Positions 35,617 through 45,303 of a DNA stretch of 64,000 nucleotides are shown piece by piece; positions within the stretch are counted from its first letter, which is position 1; each line of letters starts with the position of its first letter. Below the pieces are notes generated by a model. The model saw only the letters and a program-made list of their open reading frames with translations, made no database searches and was not told the origin of the DNA. This DNA comes from Methylocaldum marinum (lineage in GTDB: Bacteria > Pseudomonadota > Gammaproteobacteria > Methylococcales > Methylococcaceae): assembly GCF_003584645.1 (NCBI RefSeq), contig NZ_AP017928.1:460981-524980 (forward strand), written 5' to 3'. The position numbers were made by a program, and so were the translations under genes.

Positions 35617-36762
35617 ATGGACGAAAAACTTAATATCGTAATGTTCTGGTTCATGAACGACTGGGGTAAGTTTGGCCGGGCATACGAAAATATTGCCGAG
35701 TCACTGTCGAAGAGATCAGATATAAAGCGGGTTATTTGTATACTACCTCCTCGACGTGTCGACCCTGGCGCTTACTCGTGGCCATTCGAAGTCAGCAAAG
35801 TTTCCTCTAAGTTAATTGTCTTTGCTCAAAAGGATCGAATTGTCCCGCTAGGCGGACGGCCTTATCGGCTTAGAAAATGGGTCAATGAATGTATTCCTTA
35901 TGGATGTTTTAGGACGCTGATCAACTGGCTCGGGTTGGAACGCACGAACACCTTACTGTGGATATTTCCTCCACATCGACATATTGACTGGTTAATTGAA
36001 GAGATTCCGCATGGGAAACGTGTTGTACAAATTGTGGATAACAATACGTTCTTGGAGGAGAAGCCGGTCGAATATAGATCATATGCTGCAAAGCAATATG
36101 ACGCCTTGGCTGGTTCAGCAGATCATGTGATTGTTTCGTCGGAGTTAAATTTCAGTCTCTTTGCAAGCAAGTGTAGAGCCTGCAGTCTATTCGAGAATGC
36201 TGTGGATGAAATGTTCCTGGCTCAGCCGTCGGAGCTGCCTTCGAGAAGTACCGGCAGTCGCCCGCGTGCGGGTTATGTTGGATGGATTACAGAACGTACA
36301 GATATCGAGCTTCTTATTTACGCGTCCGAAAAACTGCCAAGAATAGAGTTTTTGTTAGCGGGGCCGGTTGGGGATAATGTGGAAGAAGAAGTCCAGCGGC
36401 TGGGGGCGTTACCGAATGTTACGTTGCTGGGGCCGATAGCATATCGGGCTGTTCCTGACTTCCTTGCGTCACTAGACGTTTGTCTGATTCCTCACAAGGA
36501 TAGCCAATATAGTAGAAGCATGAGTCCGCTAAAGTTATTCCAATATCTGGGGTCCGGCCGTCCGATTGTGAGTACGCGCGTTGCTGGAGTGGGTAGATGG
36601 GCCGAGCACGTACACATTGCGGAGAATGGTGAGGACTTTGTGAAAAAAATCGAAAAAGCGTTGGTGTGCGAGACTAGGGCGAGAGCGGAACAGCGTATCT
36701 TAGCCGCGCGGCAGGAGACGTGGGATGTCCGAGTCAATGAGATATTAGAGGCAATAACCTAA
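35617..36762 (+). CDS. Glycosyltransferase, GT-B fold
   Basis: Protein of 381 residues resembling family 1/4 transferases. It opens KLNIVMFWFMNDWGKFGRAYENIAESL shortened here to its key Trp-rich start, has RAGYVGWITERTDIELL at the start of the donor domain and SPLKLFQYLGSGRPIVSTRV as donor motif, in which the usual first acidic residue of the loop is less clear. It is AT-rich relative to the rest of the region and flanked by two gaps (245 and 264 bp), which suggests separate acquisition. The 264-bp gap after it (36763-37026) holds no gene I can support. Confidence 0.82.
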   Translation: MDEKLNIVMFWFMNDWGKFGRAYENIAESLSKRSDIKRVICILPPRRVDPGAYSWPFEVSKVSSKLIVFAQKDRIVPLGGRPYRLRKWVNECIPYGCFRTLINWLGLERTNTLLWIFPPHRHIDWLIEEIPHGKRVVQIVDNNTFLEEKPVEYRSYAAKQYDALAGSADHVIVSSELNFSLFASKCRACSLFENAVDEMFLAQPSELPSRSTGSRPRAGYVGWITERTDIELLIYASEKLPRIEFLLAGPVGDNVEEEVQRLGALPNVTLLGPIAYRAVPDFLASLDVCLIPHKDSQYSRSMSPLKLFQYLGSGRPIVSTRVAGVGRWAEHVHIAENGEDFVKKIEKALVCETRARAEQRILAARQETWDVRVNEILEAIT

Positions 36763-37026
36763 TAACAAGCTAAATGGACTCAGCGGTGAAGTAAGTTAAT
36801 GGTTGGAAAAGTATTTAGAATCCGCTGGGCTGTCGTATGGCAAAAAGAGGTCGATGAGGTCTCGTAAAACATAGGCGTCAATTCTCGGGGATCGTATTGA
36901 TATGCAACAAAACGGCACATGATACCGAGGTTAGCGAGAAATATAGTTCGTGACGAAATCCTTCGGAGTATTGATTTTGCGAAAGCATAGAGACCCGAGT
37001 ATTTCATTTCGGAAGGGTGGCATCAA

Positions 37027-37638
37027 ATGGGCATTGTGAGCGCGGGAGGAATGGTGCAAAGCGATATTCGTTCGGCAACTGAGGAGCACATTGCCGTATT
37101 TAGTTCAATGGAAGACGTAGCGCCGCAAATTGAGGCCTTGGGTGAGCGATTGGTTGCCTGTATCCGTTCCGGCGGGAAAGTCCTTTTTTTCGGCAACGGC
37201 GGCAGCGCAGCGGACAGTCAGCATCTCGCCGCGGAGCTGGTCGGTCGGTTCGTGAGGGAGCGGCGTGGCCTGCCGGCGATTGCTCTCACTACCGACACTT
37301 CCATTCTGACGGCTGTTGGAAACGATTATGGTTTCGAGACCATTTTCGCCCGCCAGATCGAAGCGCTCTGTGGGCCGCAGGACATCGTCGTGTCGATCTC
37401 GACGTCCGGCAATAGCCCGAACGTGATAGCGGCCATCGAGCGCGCGAAAGAAATCGGGGCGTTCACCGCGGCGCTTACCGGCAAGGACGGAGGACGGGTC
37501 AAGGACATGGTGGACCTCTGCATCAGGGTGCCTTCTTCGGTGACGTCCCGCATACAGGAGGCGCATATTTTCATTGGTCATGTGCTGTGCGACTGGGTTG
37601 AAAGATCCGTTGTGGGAGATGGGGATGTTCGCGGATAG
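37027..37638 (+). CDS. gmhA: Sedoheptulose-7-phosphate isomerase (GmhA-like)
   Basis: SIS-domain isomerase of 203 residues that converts sedoheptulose 7-phosphate to D-glycero-D-manno-heptose 7-phosphate. Landmarks are VLFFGNGGSAADSQHLAAELVG, the TTDTSILTAVGNDYG stretch and VSISTSGNSPNVI. The C-terminal QEAHIFIGHVLCDWVE carries the family Glu/His active-site residues. The start may be 37027 or ATG 37051 (MVQSD). It overlaps hldE by up to 20 bases. It may supply heptose for the exopolysaccharide, for LPS, or both. Confidence 0.93.
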   Translation: MGIVSAGGMVQSDIRSATEEHIAVFSSMEDVAPQIEALGERLVACIRSGGKVLFFGNGGSAADSQHLAAELVGRFVRERRGLPAIALTTDTSILTAVGNDYGFETIFARQIEALCGPQDIVVSISTSGNSPNVIAAIERAKEIGAFTAALTGKDGGRVKDMVDLCIRVPSSVTSRIQEAHIFIGHVLCDWVERSVVGDGDVRG

Positions 37639-39103
37639 ACAAGCCGTGTTGAATTGCATTGCCGGGGGATTCGGCGGGCGGAAGGCACTCGTGGTCGGCG
37701 ACTTGATGCTTGATCGTCACGTCTGGGGTGACGTGCACCGGATTTCGCCCGAGGCCCCGGTTCCGGTGCTGAAGTTCTCGAAGCAGACCGAGAGCGGGGG
37801 TGGAGCGGCGAGCGTCGCTTCGAACCTGGCCGGGCTGAAATTGATGCCGAGCATCATCGGCCTGGTAGGAGCGGACGCGGAAGGCGCGCTCTTGCTGGAG
37901 ATCATGAAAAAGTTCGGAATCCGGGTGGACGGCGTGGTTTCGACTGACGGCCGGCCCACGATTACCAAGACCCGACTGATCGGTGGTCATCAGCAAATGC
38001 TGCGCATCGACCGGGAGGAGGCGTCGGCAATGCCGGGTTCCTGCGAGGAGCGATTGACCGCTGCGCTGGAGGGCGCTTTCGCCGAGCGACCCGACGTCGT
38101 GATCATTTCCGACTACGCCAAGGGCGTGCTGACCGAAGGACTGTGTCAAAAGACGATCGCATGGGCGCGGGCGAGAGGATTGCCGGTTCTGGTCGATCCG
38201 AAGGGCGCCGATTACACGAAGTACCGTGGAGCGACCTGCATCACGCCGAATAAGCTTGAGCTGAGCGTAGCCACCGGCGTCGGCGCGCACACAATAGACG
38301 ACCTGATTGAGGCCGGCAGGCGCCTGCGGGATCGCCTGCATCTGGATTTTCTGGTTCTGACGCGCGGGGAGCAGGGTATGACGCTCATCGAAAAGGATCG
38401 CGTCGTCCATATTCCGGCCGTGGCTCAGGACGTTTTCGACGTGACCGGAGCGGGGGATACCGTCATCGCGACCTTGGCGGCCGCTTTGTCCGCCGGGCTC
38501 GGGATCGAGGATTCGCTCCACCTGGCCAATACCGCTGCGGGTATCGTGGTCAGCAAGACCGGCGCCGTTCCGATTCATTCCGAAGAATTGCTGGATGCTG
38601 TCGACCTGGAGCAGATTCTGGAGCATCGCAGCAAGATCTCCGATTTGGACGTCTTGCTGAAACGAATACGGACGTGGAAAGAGCGAGGCGAGCGGGTGGT
38701 GTTTACCAATGGTTGTTTCGACTTGCTGCACGCGGGGCATGTAACCCTGCTCGAACGCGCCAAACGCGAAGGGGACCGTTTGATCGTCGGGTTGAATACG
38801 GACGATTCCGTGCGCCGGTTGAAGGGCGAGGAGCGCCCCATCGTTCGTCAGGAGGACAGGGCGCTTGTCTTGAGCGCGTTGGAGTCTATTGATGCCGTGA
38901 TTTTGTTTGGCGAGGATACGCCCCTGGAATTGATCAAGGCAGTGCAGCCCGACGTTCTGGTGAAGGGCGGTGATTACTCGATCGATGAGGTCGTGGGAGC
39001 GAGCGAGGTGGAGTCGCGTGGAGGGAAAGTAGTCCTGATTCCGCTGGTCGATGGTAGAAGCAGCACCCGCACGATAGACCGTATTCGGACCCTCTCAGCG
39101 TGA
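37619..39103 (+). CDS. hldE: Bifunctional heptose-7-phosphate kinase / heptose-1-phosphate adenylyltransferase
   Basis: Two-domain enzyme of ADP-heptose synthesis. The N-terminal PfkB-type kinase (residues about 15-325) has GGAASVASNLAGL and DVTGAGDTVIATL with its catalytic Asp. The C-terminal nucleotidyltransferase (about 355-494) has TNGCFDLLHAGHV with the HxGH motif. E. coli HldE is 477 residues; this one is 494 from ATG 37619, or two less from ATG 37625. It overlaps gmhA and ends in a GTGA overlap with the next transferase. The phosphatase gmhB and epimerase hldD are not in the window. Confidence 0.95.
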   Translation: MGMFADRQAVLNCIAGGFGGRKALVVGDLMLDRHVWGDVHRISPEAPVPVLKFSKQTESGGGAASVASNLAGLKLMPSIIGLVGADAEGALLLEIMKKFGIRVDGVVSTDGRPTITKTRLIGGHQQMLRIDREEASAMPGSCEERLTAALEGAFAERPDVVIISDYAKGVLTEGLCQKTIAWARARGLPVLVDPKGADYTKYRGATCITPNKLELSVATGVGAHTIDDLIEAGRRLRDRLHLDFLVLTRGEQGMTLIEKDRVVHIPAVAQDVFDVTGAGDTVIATLAAALSAGLGIEDSLHLANTAAGIVVSKTGAVPIHSEELLDAVDLEQILEHRSKISDLDVLLKRIRTWKERGERVVFTNGCFDLLHAGHVTLLERAKREGDRLIVGLNTDDSVRRLKGEERPIVRQEDRALVLSALESIDAVILFGEDTPLELIKAVQPDVLVKGGDYSIDEVVGASEVESRGGKVVLIPLVDGRSSTRTIDRIRTLSA

Positions 39104-40059
39104 GGCGGCCATTAGTCAGTATTGTCACGCCCGTCTACAATGGCGCAGCCTATATCGGGCGCGCCATAGAGTCGGCGCTGGCGCAGACCTATCCGAATTT
39201 CGAGCTCATCATCGTCAACGATGGTTCTCGGGACGAGAGCAGGGGGGCGATCGAAGCTTACCTGGATCGCCCGAATATTCGCTACTACGAACAAGCCAAT
39301 GGAGGAGTGGCGGCGGCGCGAAACACGGCTTTACGCTTGGCGTCGGGTGAATTCATTGCTTTCCTCGATCAGGACGACGAATGGCTGCCCGGCAAACTGG
39401 CGCAGCAGGTCGATTACCTGCTGGCCAACGACAACCTGGCTTTGGTGCATGGATATCAAAGCTACATCAATCAAGCCGGAGAAGAATGCGGCAATCCGAA
39501 AGATTGGGTCGGGCCGCTGGAAGGGTTTTGTCTTCGCGAGCTGTTCAGCAGAAATCGAATCGCCATACTGACGGTGCTATTGCGCGGATCGTGCCTGGAG
39601 CGGGTCGGCGGATTCCAAGAGACCATACCCGGTGCCGATGACTACGAGCTTTGGCTCCGATTGGCTTTGCTCTATCCGTTTGGGTTTTTGCCGAACACAT
39701 TCGCACGATATCGCCTTCACGAAACGAACGTCAGCCGAGATACATACCGAATGACCATGCTCGAGCTCGCGGCCCTGGAGTCTTTCCTGCGTAAACATTC
39801 CGAGGCTCGGCGCCTGGTTGGTTCGTCGCTGTTAGCTGAGCGCCTCGGATTGCTGAATTATCAGGCCGGCGGATGGCAAATCGCGAACAACCAGGATTTC
39901 GAATCGGCTAGAGCTTATTTTCGGAAGGCCGTTAAGTATCAGCCTACCAAGTGGCGCAATTGGCGGCGATTGGCTTGGAGCACGTTATCCCCGGCACAGC
40001 GGAGGGCACTGAGCTGGTACGGGGCTCGGCTCGGAGCCTGGCTGGGCGCGAAATCGTAG
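39100..40059 (+). CDS. Glycosyltransferase family 2
   Basis: GT-A transferase of 319 residues starting with GTG inside the hldE stop (GTGA). It has RPLVSIVTPVYNGAAYIGRAI, the donor motif IIVNDGSRDES and the metal-binding AFLDQDDEW. The C-terminal 60 residues hold a helical tail (NNQDFESARAYFRKAVKYQPTKW) that looks like a single TPR, possibly for contacting partners. Coupling to hldE suggests it may use a heptose-derived donor, but that is inference only. Confidence 0.92.
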   Translation: MRRPLVSIVTPVYNGAAYIGRAIESALAQTYPNFELIIVNDGSRDESRGAIEAYLDRPNIRYYEQANGGVAAARNTALRLASGEFIAFLDQDDEWLPGKLAQQVDYLLANDNLALVHGYQSYINQAGEECGNPKDWVGPLEGFCLRELFSRNRIAILTVLLRGSCLERVGGFQETIPGADDYELWLRLALLYPFGFLPNTFARYRLHETNVSRDTYRMTMLELAALESFLRKHSEARRLVGSSLLAERLGLLNYQAGGWQIANNQDFESARAYFRKAVKYQPTKWRNWRRLAWSTLSPAQRRALSWYGARLGAWLGAKS

Positions 40060-40096
40060 TTCATCCGCGTCATCAGTAAATGAATAGCACTTTCGT

Positions 40097-41395
40097 ATGC
40101 GTATTTTGGTTCTCATGAATATGTATCCGCCGCATTCGGACGGCGGTTATCCGTTGCTCTGCCTGGAAACGGTGGAGGAGCTCAAAGCTCGGGGGCACGA
40201 AGTGCTCGTGCTGACGAGCACGATGGGCTTGAACGGAAGGCGGCGAATCGAGAAGGATGTTTGGCGGGTATTCGAGTACTGCCCGGACAATAAACGGAAT
40301 GAGCCGTGGTCGTTCCGTTTGATCGATCTGCTTCGCTGGTATGTGCGCGAGCGGCGAGAGCAACGTTATCTGGATAAGGCCATCGCATCCTTCGAGCCCG
40401 ACGCGGCTTTTGTCTGGGCGACCAAGGGTATGAGCTATGCCCTGGCGATTCGACTCATGGCGCAGGAATTTCCGCTGTTCGCGTACGTTTGCGGCTACTG
40501 GTTGATCGATCACAACAAGCGCGCACGAAAGCGCCGTCAGTATCAATTTTGGGCGTGGGGCGGGAGCGCGAGAGGAGTGCGTGGTGGCGTCAAGCGCATT
40601 CTGAAAGCTTTGTTGGCTAAAGGGCTCGGTTTGACGGTCGAGTTCGAGCCGTTGACATTCGATGGCGTGGCCTTCAACAACCCGGAAATGATTGCCGGTC
40701 TCGAGAGTCCTGCATGGAAACGCCCTCCCGTTCAAATTTACGACAGCACATCGGTCGATGATTTCGCCGGAATTTCCCGGAGCGGCGAAGAACGGCCCAA
40801 GCGTTTTCTTTTCGTCGGACGCTTTCACCCGAGTAAAGATCCGTTGATCTTGGTTAAGGCGTTGGAACTCCTTCAAAGTACATCGGCGGGCCACGATGCG
40901 GAGTTGACCTTAGTCGGTTGGCCGCATGACAAGTCCTACGTCGATCAGCTCGAGGATGCGATTCGGTCTCTGCCCAATCCGGACCGGGTCCGTTTTCGCG
41001 AGCCCGTCGCTTTTGGCGAGATGCCGGCACTTTTCGCCGACCATGACGTATTGGTGGTGCCGTCACAGGCCGATCCACTGCCGAGGATAGCCGCAGAAGC
41101 AATGGCTGCCGCTATGCCGGTTATCGTAAGCGACCGTTGCGGTATCAGCCGCTTACTTAAAGATCGTCAGGACGCTCTGATTTTTCCCACCGGAGACGAA
41201 CAACAACTTGCCGAAGCCATGAAAGAACTTATGGAGAACTTGCCCCTTGTTCGGGATTTGTCGGAAAAAGGCCGTTGCCTGGCTGTCGACTATTTTTCCA
41301 CGCAGCGGATGGTAAACGAGATCGAAAGGTTCCTCGTAGACGGAACACGTTCCGAAGAGCGCGCTGGACACCCATCTTTTGAAAGCGCGGCATAG
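40097..41395 (+). CDS. Glycosyltransferase family 4
   Basis: GT-B transferase of 432 residues. It begins MRILVLMNMYPPHSDGGYPLL with the Gly-rich loop; FLFVGRFHPSKDPLILVKAL opens the donor domain and QADPLPRIAAEAMAAAMPVIV is the donor motif. It lies 37 bp after the family 2 gene and two bases before a protein of unknown function, so these are probably co-transcribed. Confidence 0.9.
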   Translation: MRILVLMNMYPPHSDGGYPLLCLETVEELKARGHEVLVLTSTMGLNGRRRIEKDVWRVFEYCPDNKRNEPWSFRLIDLLRWYVRERREQRYLDKAIASFEPDAAFVWATKGMSYALAIRLMAQEFPLFAYVCGYWLIDHNKRARKRRQYQFWAWGGSARGVRGGVKRILKALLAKGLGLTVEFEPLTFDGVAFNNPEMIAGLESPAWKRPPVQIYDSTSVDDFAGISRSGEERPKRFLFVGRFHPSKDPLILVKALELLQSTSAGHDAELTLVGWPHDKSYVDQLEDAIRSLPNPDRVRFREPVAFGEMPALFADHDVLVVPSQADPLPRIAAEAMAAAMPVIVSDRCGISRLLKDRQDALIFPTGDEQQLAEAMKELMENLPLVRDLSEKGRCLAVDYFSTQRMVNEIERFLVDGTRSEERAGHPSFESAA

Positions 41396-41397
41396 CT

Positions 41398-43353
41398 ATG
41401 AACGATTTCGCATCAAACGGCGCAGGCGTTTTGAAGCTCGACATCGAGTCGCTATTCGATAGAGGACGTTCGGAAGGCGACTTGGTCGCGAACCTACCAC
41501 CGAACGCGGAACGGAGAAAATTTTCGTTCGGAACGATCGACTGTTTTTTGGATCGCTTCACGGACGCAGCGGAATGTTTGTTCGTTCGAGTGCAGCCGGG
41601 ATCGTCCTGCTTGGTCGAACTGGCTCTGAACGAGACCGCCAATCTGCAGCAAAGCGTTTTGGGAGGGCTGCTTGTGGGCTTGACGAAGCCCGGACAACCC
41701 GTCTACTGGCTGCCGCGCCGTCCGGCTTGCAGGCAGCTTGATTCCCATGGGCGCATTCTTTCCGAAGTGCCGGTTGAGCTGACCCGTTGGTCGCTTGGGC
41801 ATGATCGCAGTGCGGGGTCGGTGACTATCCCTCACGAATTTTGCTGTGATTTCGTAATTTGGCGCTTTTCCGAGAATCCCGCGAGTTGGTCGGAAGAACT
41901 GAGCGAAATTTTTCCGATCGAGGAACAAGGCTATTTTCTCTGGGGATCTCACACCCGCTTTCAGCGACTTGCGAATCTATACGATTACCTCATCCATGGC
42001 GCGGTGTACGATCTGCGCTGGTCATGGCCATTCCGACGCCGATGTTACTCGGAGAACGAGGCGCACGCGCTGTACACCGTATCGGCGGGTTTGGAGCGCG
42101 CGAGCGGCAAGCAACTCTATCGTCTGATACAGCAGCAACTCGTACTATCGTTGCTCTCGCGGTCGGCGGCTGATGGTGGGTGGTATCACGGAATCTGGAC
42201 CGAAGATTTGGAGTGCCACTACCGTCTTCACGCGAGCGGTGTGCATGTGCTGTGCGCTGAATATGCGCGGATGCCGTCGCCCGAACTCGAACCTGCATTG
42301 AAAAAGGCGACCGACTTCCTCTCGAAGACGACGGACACCGTCGCGGGCGAATCCTGGTTTCTGCATGACTCTCTCGAGCGGAGCGAAGGCGAGATGCGGC
42401 AGGGGCCGTTCAAGTGGATACCGAGCCGCGCGCTGGGCAAATCGCCGAGCAATATGCTGGTTCTCAATACGCATTTGGATTCGTCATTAGCTGTCGCCGA
42501 GAGCGCGAGAGTTCGATCCGATCGCAGTTATGAGGATTTACTGAGTTCCGCCGCTCGAATCGCGCGACGGGTTATCGGCCTACGGACCTTCGAGCCGTTT
42601 TATCGTCTATTGTTTGCGCTGATCAACCTGACCTTTTTGCCGCGCGAGAGAGCAAGCAGTTTGCCGCTTCCGCTCCGCGCCTTGAAGCGAGTGGCCGGCG
42701 AGTACCTTGTTCCCCGTTTGCCGGCACTCAAGGCGCGCCGGCCGCGCTTGGTGATGCCGGGAGGATACATTGACCGGGAACTGACCCTCAGGACTTGGGC
42801 CGTGGATTATCACGGAATCAACCTGATGGACCTGGTCCGCTATTACCGGCGCTTTCGGGACGTTGATTTGTGGCCCGTGATCGACGCCGGCTTTGAGTTC
42901 GTAAAGCGTACCGGATTGGATCAGCGATGGCTTGAATGGAAGGGGAAATCCTATGCTCTGGGATTCTGGGCGGAGGCGTTATACCACCGTTATCTGGCTT
43001 CCCCGGAACCGAAAGTCCGCCAATGGCTCGCCGAAGCCATCTTGCTGCTCGAGGGTTCGGGACAGGGGATGCCGCCTTCCTTGCTGGGCGCCAATGCGGA
43101 AGCGGTTCGCTTCGAGGATCAGCGGCCTTGTCCCGTGCCCGCCGCGAAGGAACTGCGCGTGGTCAATCTCAGCCATGGCCCGCGACGTGAGTATCTTGTC
43201 GTCAACACCGCCGATCGGGTTGTGAATTGCACCTGGCTTCGACCGCCGGATGCCGAAGTCCCGATTTTATGGGGTGCGCCGGACGGGGGGGAAACATCGG
43301 GTAAGCCCCTATCGGTTGGCAATCGTTCGTATCTTTGGGGGCGTTCGGAGTGA
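41398..43353 (+). CDS. Protein of unknown function, alpha/alpha toroid-like (651 aa)
   Basis: I do not recognise a family. The first 170 residues look beta-rich and the remainder helical, with repeated aromatic/acidic helices (DGGWYHGIWTEDLECHYRLH, AVDYHGINLMDLVRYYRRF, ALGFWAEALYHRYL) of the sort found in alpha/alpha-toroid polysaccharide lyases and epimerases. There is no signal peptide or membrane helix, so it would be cytoplasmic. The position between glycosyltransferases points to sugar work, perhaps uronate epimerisation or a transferase accessory role, but no catalytic residue can be named. The end overlaps the next gene (GTGA). Confidence 0.6.
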   Translation: MNDFASNGAGVLKLDIESLFDRGRSEGDLVANLPPNAERRKFSFGTIDCFLDRFTDAAECLFVRVQPGSSCLVELALNETANLQQSVLGGLLVGLTKPGQPVYWLPRRPACRQLDSHGRILSEVPVELTRWSLGHDRSAGSVTIPHEFCCDFVIWRFSENPASWSEELSEIFPIEEQGYFLWGSHTRFQRLANLYDYLIHGAVYDLRWSWPFRRRCYSENEAHALYTVSAGLERASGKQLYRLIQQQLVLSLLSRSAADGGWYHGIWTEDLECHYRLHASGVHVLCAEYARMPSPELEPALKKATDFLSKTTDTVAGESWFLHDSLERSEGEMRQGPFKWIPSRALGKSPSNMLVLNTHLDSSLAVAESARVRSDRSYEDLLSSAARIARRVIGLRTFEPFYRLLFALINLTFLPRERASSLPLPLRALKRVAGEYLVPRLPALKARRPRLVMPGGYIDRELTLRTWAVDYHGINLMDLVRYYRRFRDVDLWPVIDAGFEFVKRTGLDQRWLEWKGKSYALGFWAEALYHRYLASPEPKVRQWLAEAILLLEGSGQGMPPSLLGANAEAVRFEDQRPCPVPAAKELRVVNLSHGPRREYLVVNTADRVVNCTWLRPPDAEVPILWGAPDGGETSGKPLSVGNRSYLWGRSE

Positions 43354-44402
43354 GCGTGGAAAGAAGCATTCTCGTGCACCTGGGAAGCGGCCTCGGCAAC
43401 ATGCTGATGGTTACGCCGATGATAAAGATGCTGAGCAAGGGCGGGATTCAAGTGGATCTGTGCGTGCAAGGGGAAACGCCCGGCGTGGAGCATCTCTTCG
43501 AACGTTGGCCCTACGTGCGTAAAGTATCTTCGGCGTCCGCCGACTTTCGGGCCAATAATTACGAATACTATCTGTACGGCGTTGAAGTGCGGGAGCCGCC
43601 TATCGAGTTCGTCAATCGGGACAAGGCGGTCGTTCTGCATCCCATGTGGGACAGGTATCAGTACGATTTGTATTCGGAAATCGAGCTTTACACCAATCTC
43701 GCGCGCTGTATCGTTCCGGATGCTCCGATGGATTTGCACCCCGAATGCACGAGCTCGGGGCGGAAGTTTCCGGAAATCTCGGCGAAGACTTGTGTCATCG
43801 CGCCTGGCGGGCAAAGACATTTGCAAATCAGAAAGTGGCTGGGTTACGGAGATCTGGCGCGCCATCTGCCCGACGTTGCCGTGGTTGGGACGAAGGGTGA
43901 CATGGACATTTCGAACCGAATTGTCTTTCCGGGCTGGGTGCGAACCCTGGCGGGTGAGCAGTTGAATTATCCTGGGCGGTTTTGGCGCGGAGCCCACCGA
44001 TTTGCAAAGCGATTGGATCAGATGACGGAGTTTCCGGGTCATGCGAAGAACTATGTGGGACAGCTCAGCCTGGCGGATACCGCATCCCTGATCGAACAGG
44101 CCGGCTGTGTGATCGGCAACGATTGCGGTCTGACTCATTTGGCGATCGCGCTCGGAAAACCGACTATCGTTCTTCTTGGCCCTACCAGCCAGCGTAAGGT
44201 TTTTCCGTCCTTTCTCAAGGATGTAACCCTGGTGAAAAAGAATTTCGAATGTCAACCGTGCCAGGAAAATCCACGGCTGAGGGCCTGGCGAATCAGCAAT
44301 ACCCAGGTGTTTTGCCCGTTCGGCATAAGATGCATGGAAGAAATTACGGTCGAGAACGTTCTGGAGGCATTGGCGCGTGCCTATCCGGAAGCGCTCTCGT
44401 AA
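43350..44402 (+). CDS. Glycosyltransferase family 9 (heptosyltransferase-like)
   Basis: GT-B transferase of about 350 residues in the ADP-heptose:LPS heptosyltransferase family. It has ILVHLGSGLGNMLMVTPMIKML at the start, abbreviated to its GxGLGN-type motif, and CVIGNDCGLTHLAIALGKPTIVLLGPT in the donor domain, with the conserved GxxxGLxHLA region. The GTG at 43350 overlaps the previous stop; TTG 43335 is an alternative. Its presence with gmhA and hldE supports a heptose in the glycan. Confidence 0.9.
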   Translation: MSVERSILVHLGSGLGNMLMVTPMIKMLSKGGIQVDLCVQGETPGVEHLFERWPYVRKVSSASADFRANNYEYYLYGVEVREPPIEFVNRDKAVVLHPMWDRYQYDLYSEIELYTNLARCIVPDAPMDLHPECTSSGRKFPEISAKTCVIAPGGQRHLQIRKWLGYGDLARHLPDVAVVGTKGDMDISNRIVFPGWVRTLAGEQLNYPGRFWRGAHRFAKRLDQMTEFPGHAKNYVGQLSLADTASLIEQAGCVIGNDCGLTHLAIALGKPTIVLLGPTSQRKVFPSFLKDVTLVKKNFECQPCQENPRLRAWRISNTQVFCPFGIRCMEEITVENVLEALARAYPEALS

Positions 44403-44463
44403 AGCGATGGGCAAGATCCCGGTAGGTTCGGCATAACGGGCATAGGAGACGGAATCCGCCGGC

Positions 44464-45303
44464 ATGACTAAAGCTTGGCTTCTGCGCTATCTGTTCCTCG
44501 TATCATTGGCATCGGCTGCGGTTGCGATATCCTGGTGGAGCCCCGTCAGAAAGTTTGTCGAGCCGATGGCGTATGGCGGCCCAGTCGTCAAGGGACAGGT
44601 GCGGCAAGAGATCGATTGCCGGGTGGCGATGACTGGAAAAACGCTGGTAGGGCTTGTGTTCGGGCAGTCCAACGCCGCCAACTTCGGCGAAACCCGGTAC
44701 CGGCCGAGGAAAGCCGTCTATAGCTTCTACGCGGGGAGATGCTATGCCGCCGACGATCCCTTGCCGGGCGCCGCTGCTTTCGGCGGCAGCGTGTGGTCCC
44801 GGCTGGGGGACAAGCTGGTGGAGAGCGGGATGTTCGACAGCGTGATATGGATCTCCATCGGCGAAGGAGGCAGTTCGATCAGTCGGTGGACCGTCGGCGG
44901 AGACCTGTATGACCGGCTGATGGGGGCGGTCGAAAACGCCCGCGGGCATAAGCTGAAGATTACCCACGCCTTTTGGCATCAGGGCGAATCGGACCGAGTG
45001 GCGAAAACCAGCGAAATGGATTATCGGAGTATGTTTCTCCGAATGGTGGAAGGGTTGCGCAGCGCGGGGGTCGATGCTCCCATCTATGTGGCGGTCGCAA
45101 CCTATTGTTATGGAAAAGAGAGCCCGGATATTCAGCGGGCTCAGCGCACCCTGGTGAATGTGGAACGGAAGATTTATTCCGGACCGAATACCGACGAATT
45201 ATCGTCGAAGGACGTTCGCTATGACGATTGCCACTTTTCTGATTCCGGTTTGCGAAGGCATGCCGATGCCTGGTTTGAAGTGCTGAAGCGTAGTTCGGGT
45301 TAA
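44464..45303 (+). CDS. SASA-type SGNH carbohydrate esterase
   Basis: Protein of 279 residues in the sialate O-acetylesterase-related (SASA, family CE6-like) group. One N-terminal hydrophobic segment (residues 6-24) serves as signal or anchor. Motifs are VFGQSNAANF (nucleophile Ser69), FWHQGESD (oxyanion/block III, about 170-177) and YDDCHFSDSG with Asp254 and His257 as catalytic partners. It probably removes O-acetyl groups from the polymer in the periplasm. It precedes an acyltransferase gene pair, so addition and removal of acyl groups are encoded together. Confidence 0.82.
   Translation: MTKAWLLRYLFLVSLASAAVAISWWSPVRKFVEPMAYGGPVVKGQVRQEIDCRVAMTGKTLVGLVFGQSNAANFGETRYRPRKAVYSFYAGRCYAADDPLPGAAAFGGSVWSRLGDKLVESGMFDSVIWISIGEGGSSISRWTVGGDLYDRLMGAVENARGHKLKITHAFWHQGESDRVAKTSEMDYRSMFLRMVEGLRSAGVDAPIYVAVATYCYGKESPDIQRAQRTLVNVERKIYSGPNTDELSSKDVRYDDCHFSDSGLRRHADAWFEVLKRSSG

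Noticed and set aside
36780..37007. Minus-strand 75-codon frame before gmhA
   Set aside because: AT-rich, no ribosome-binding site and no family features; it probably arises from base composition.
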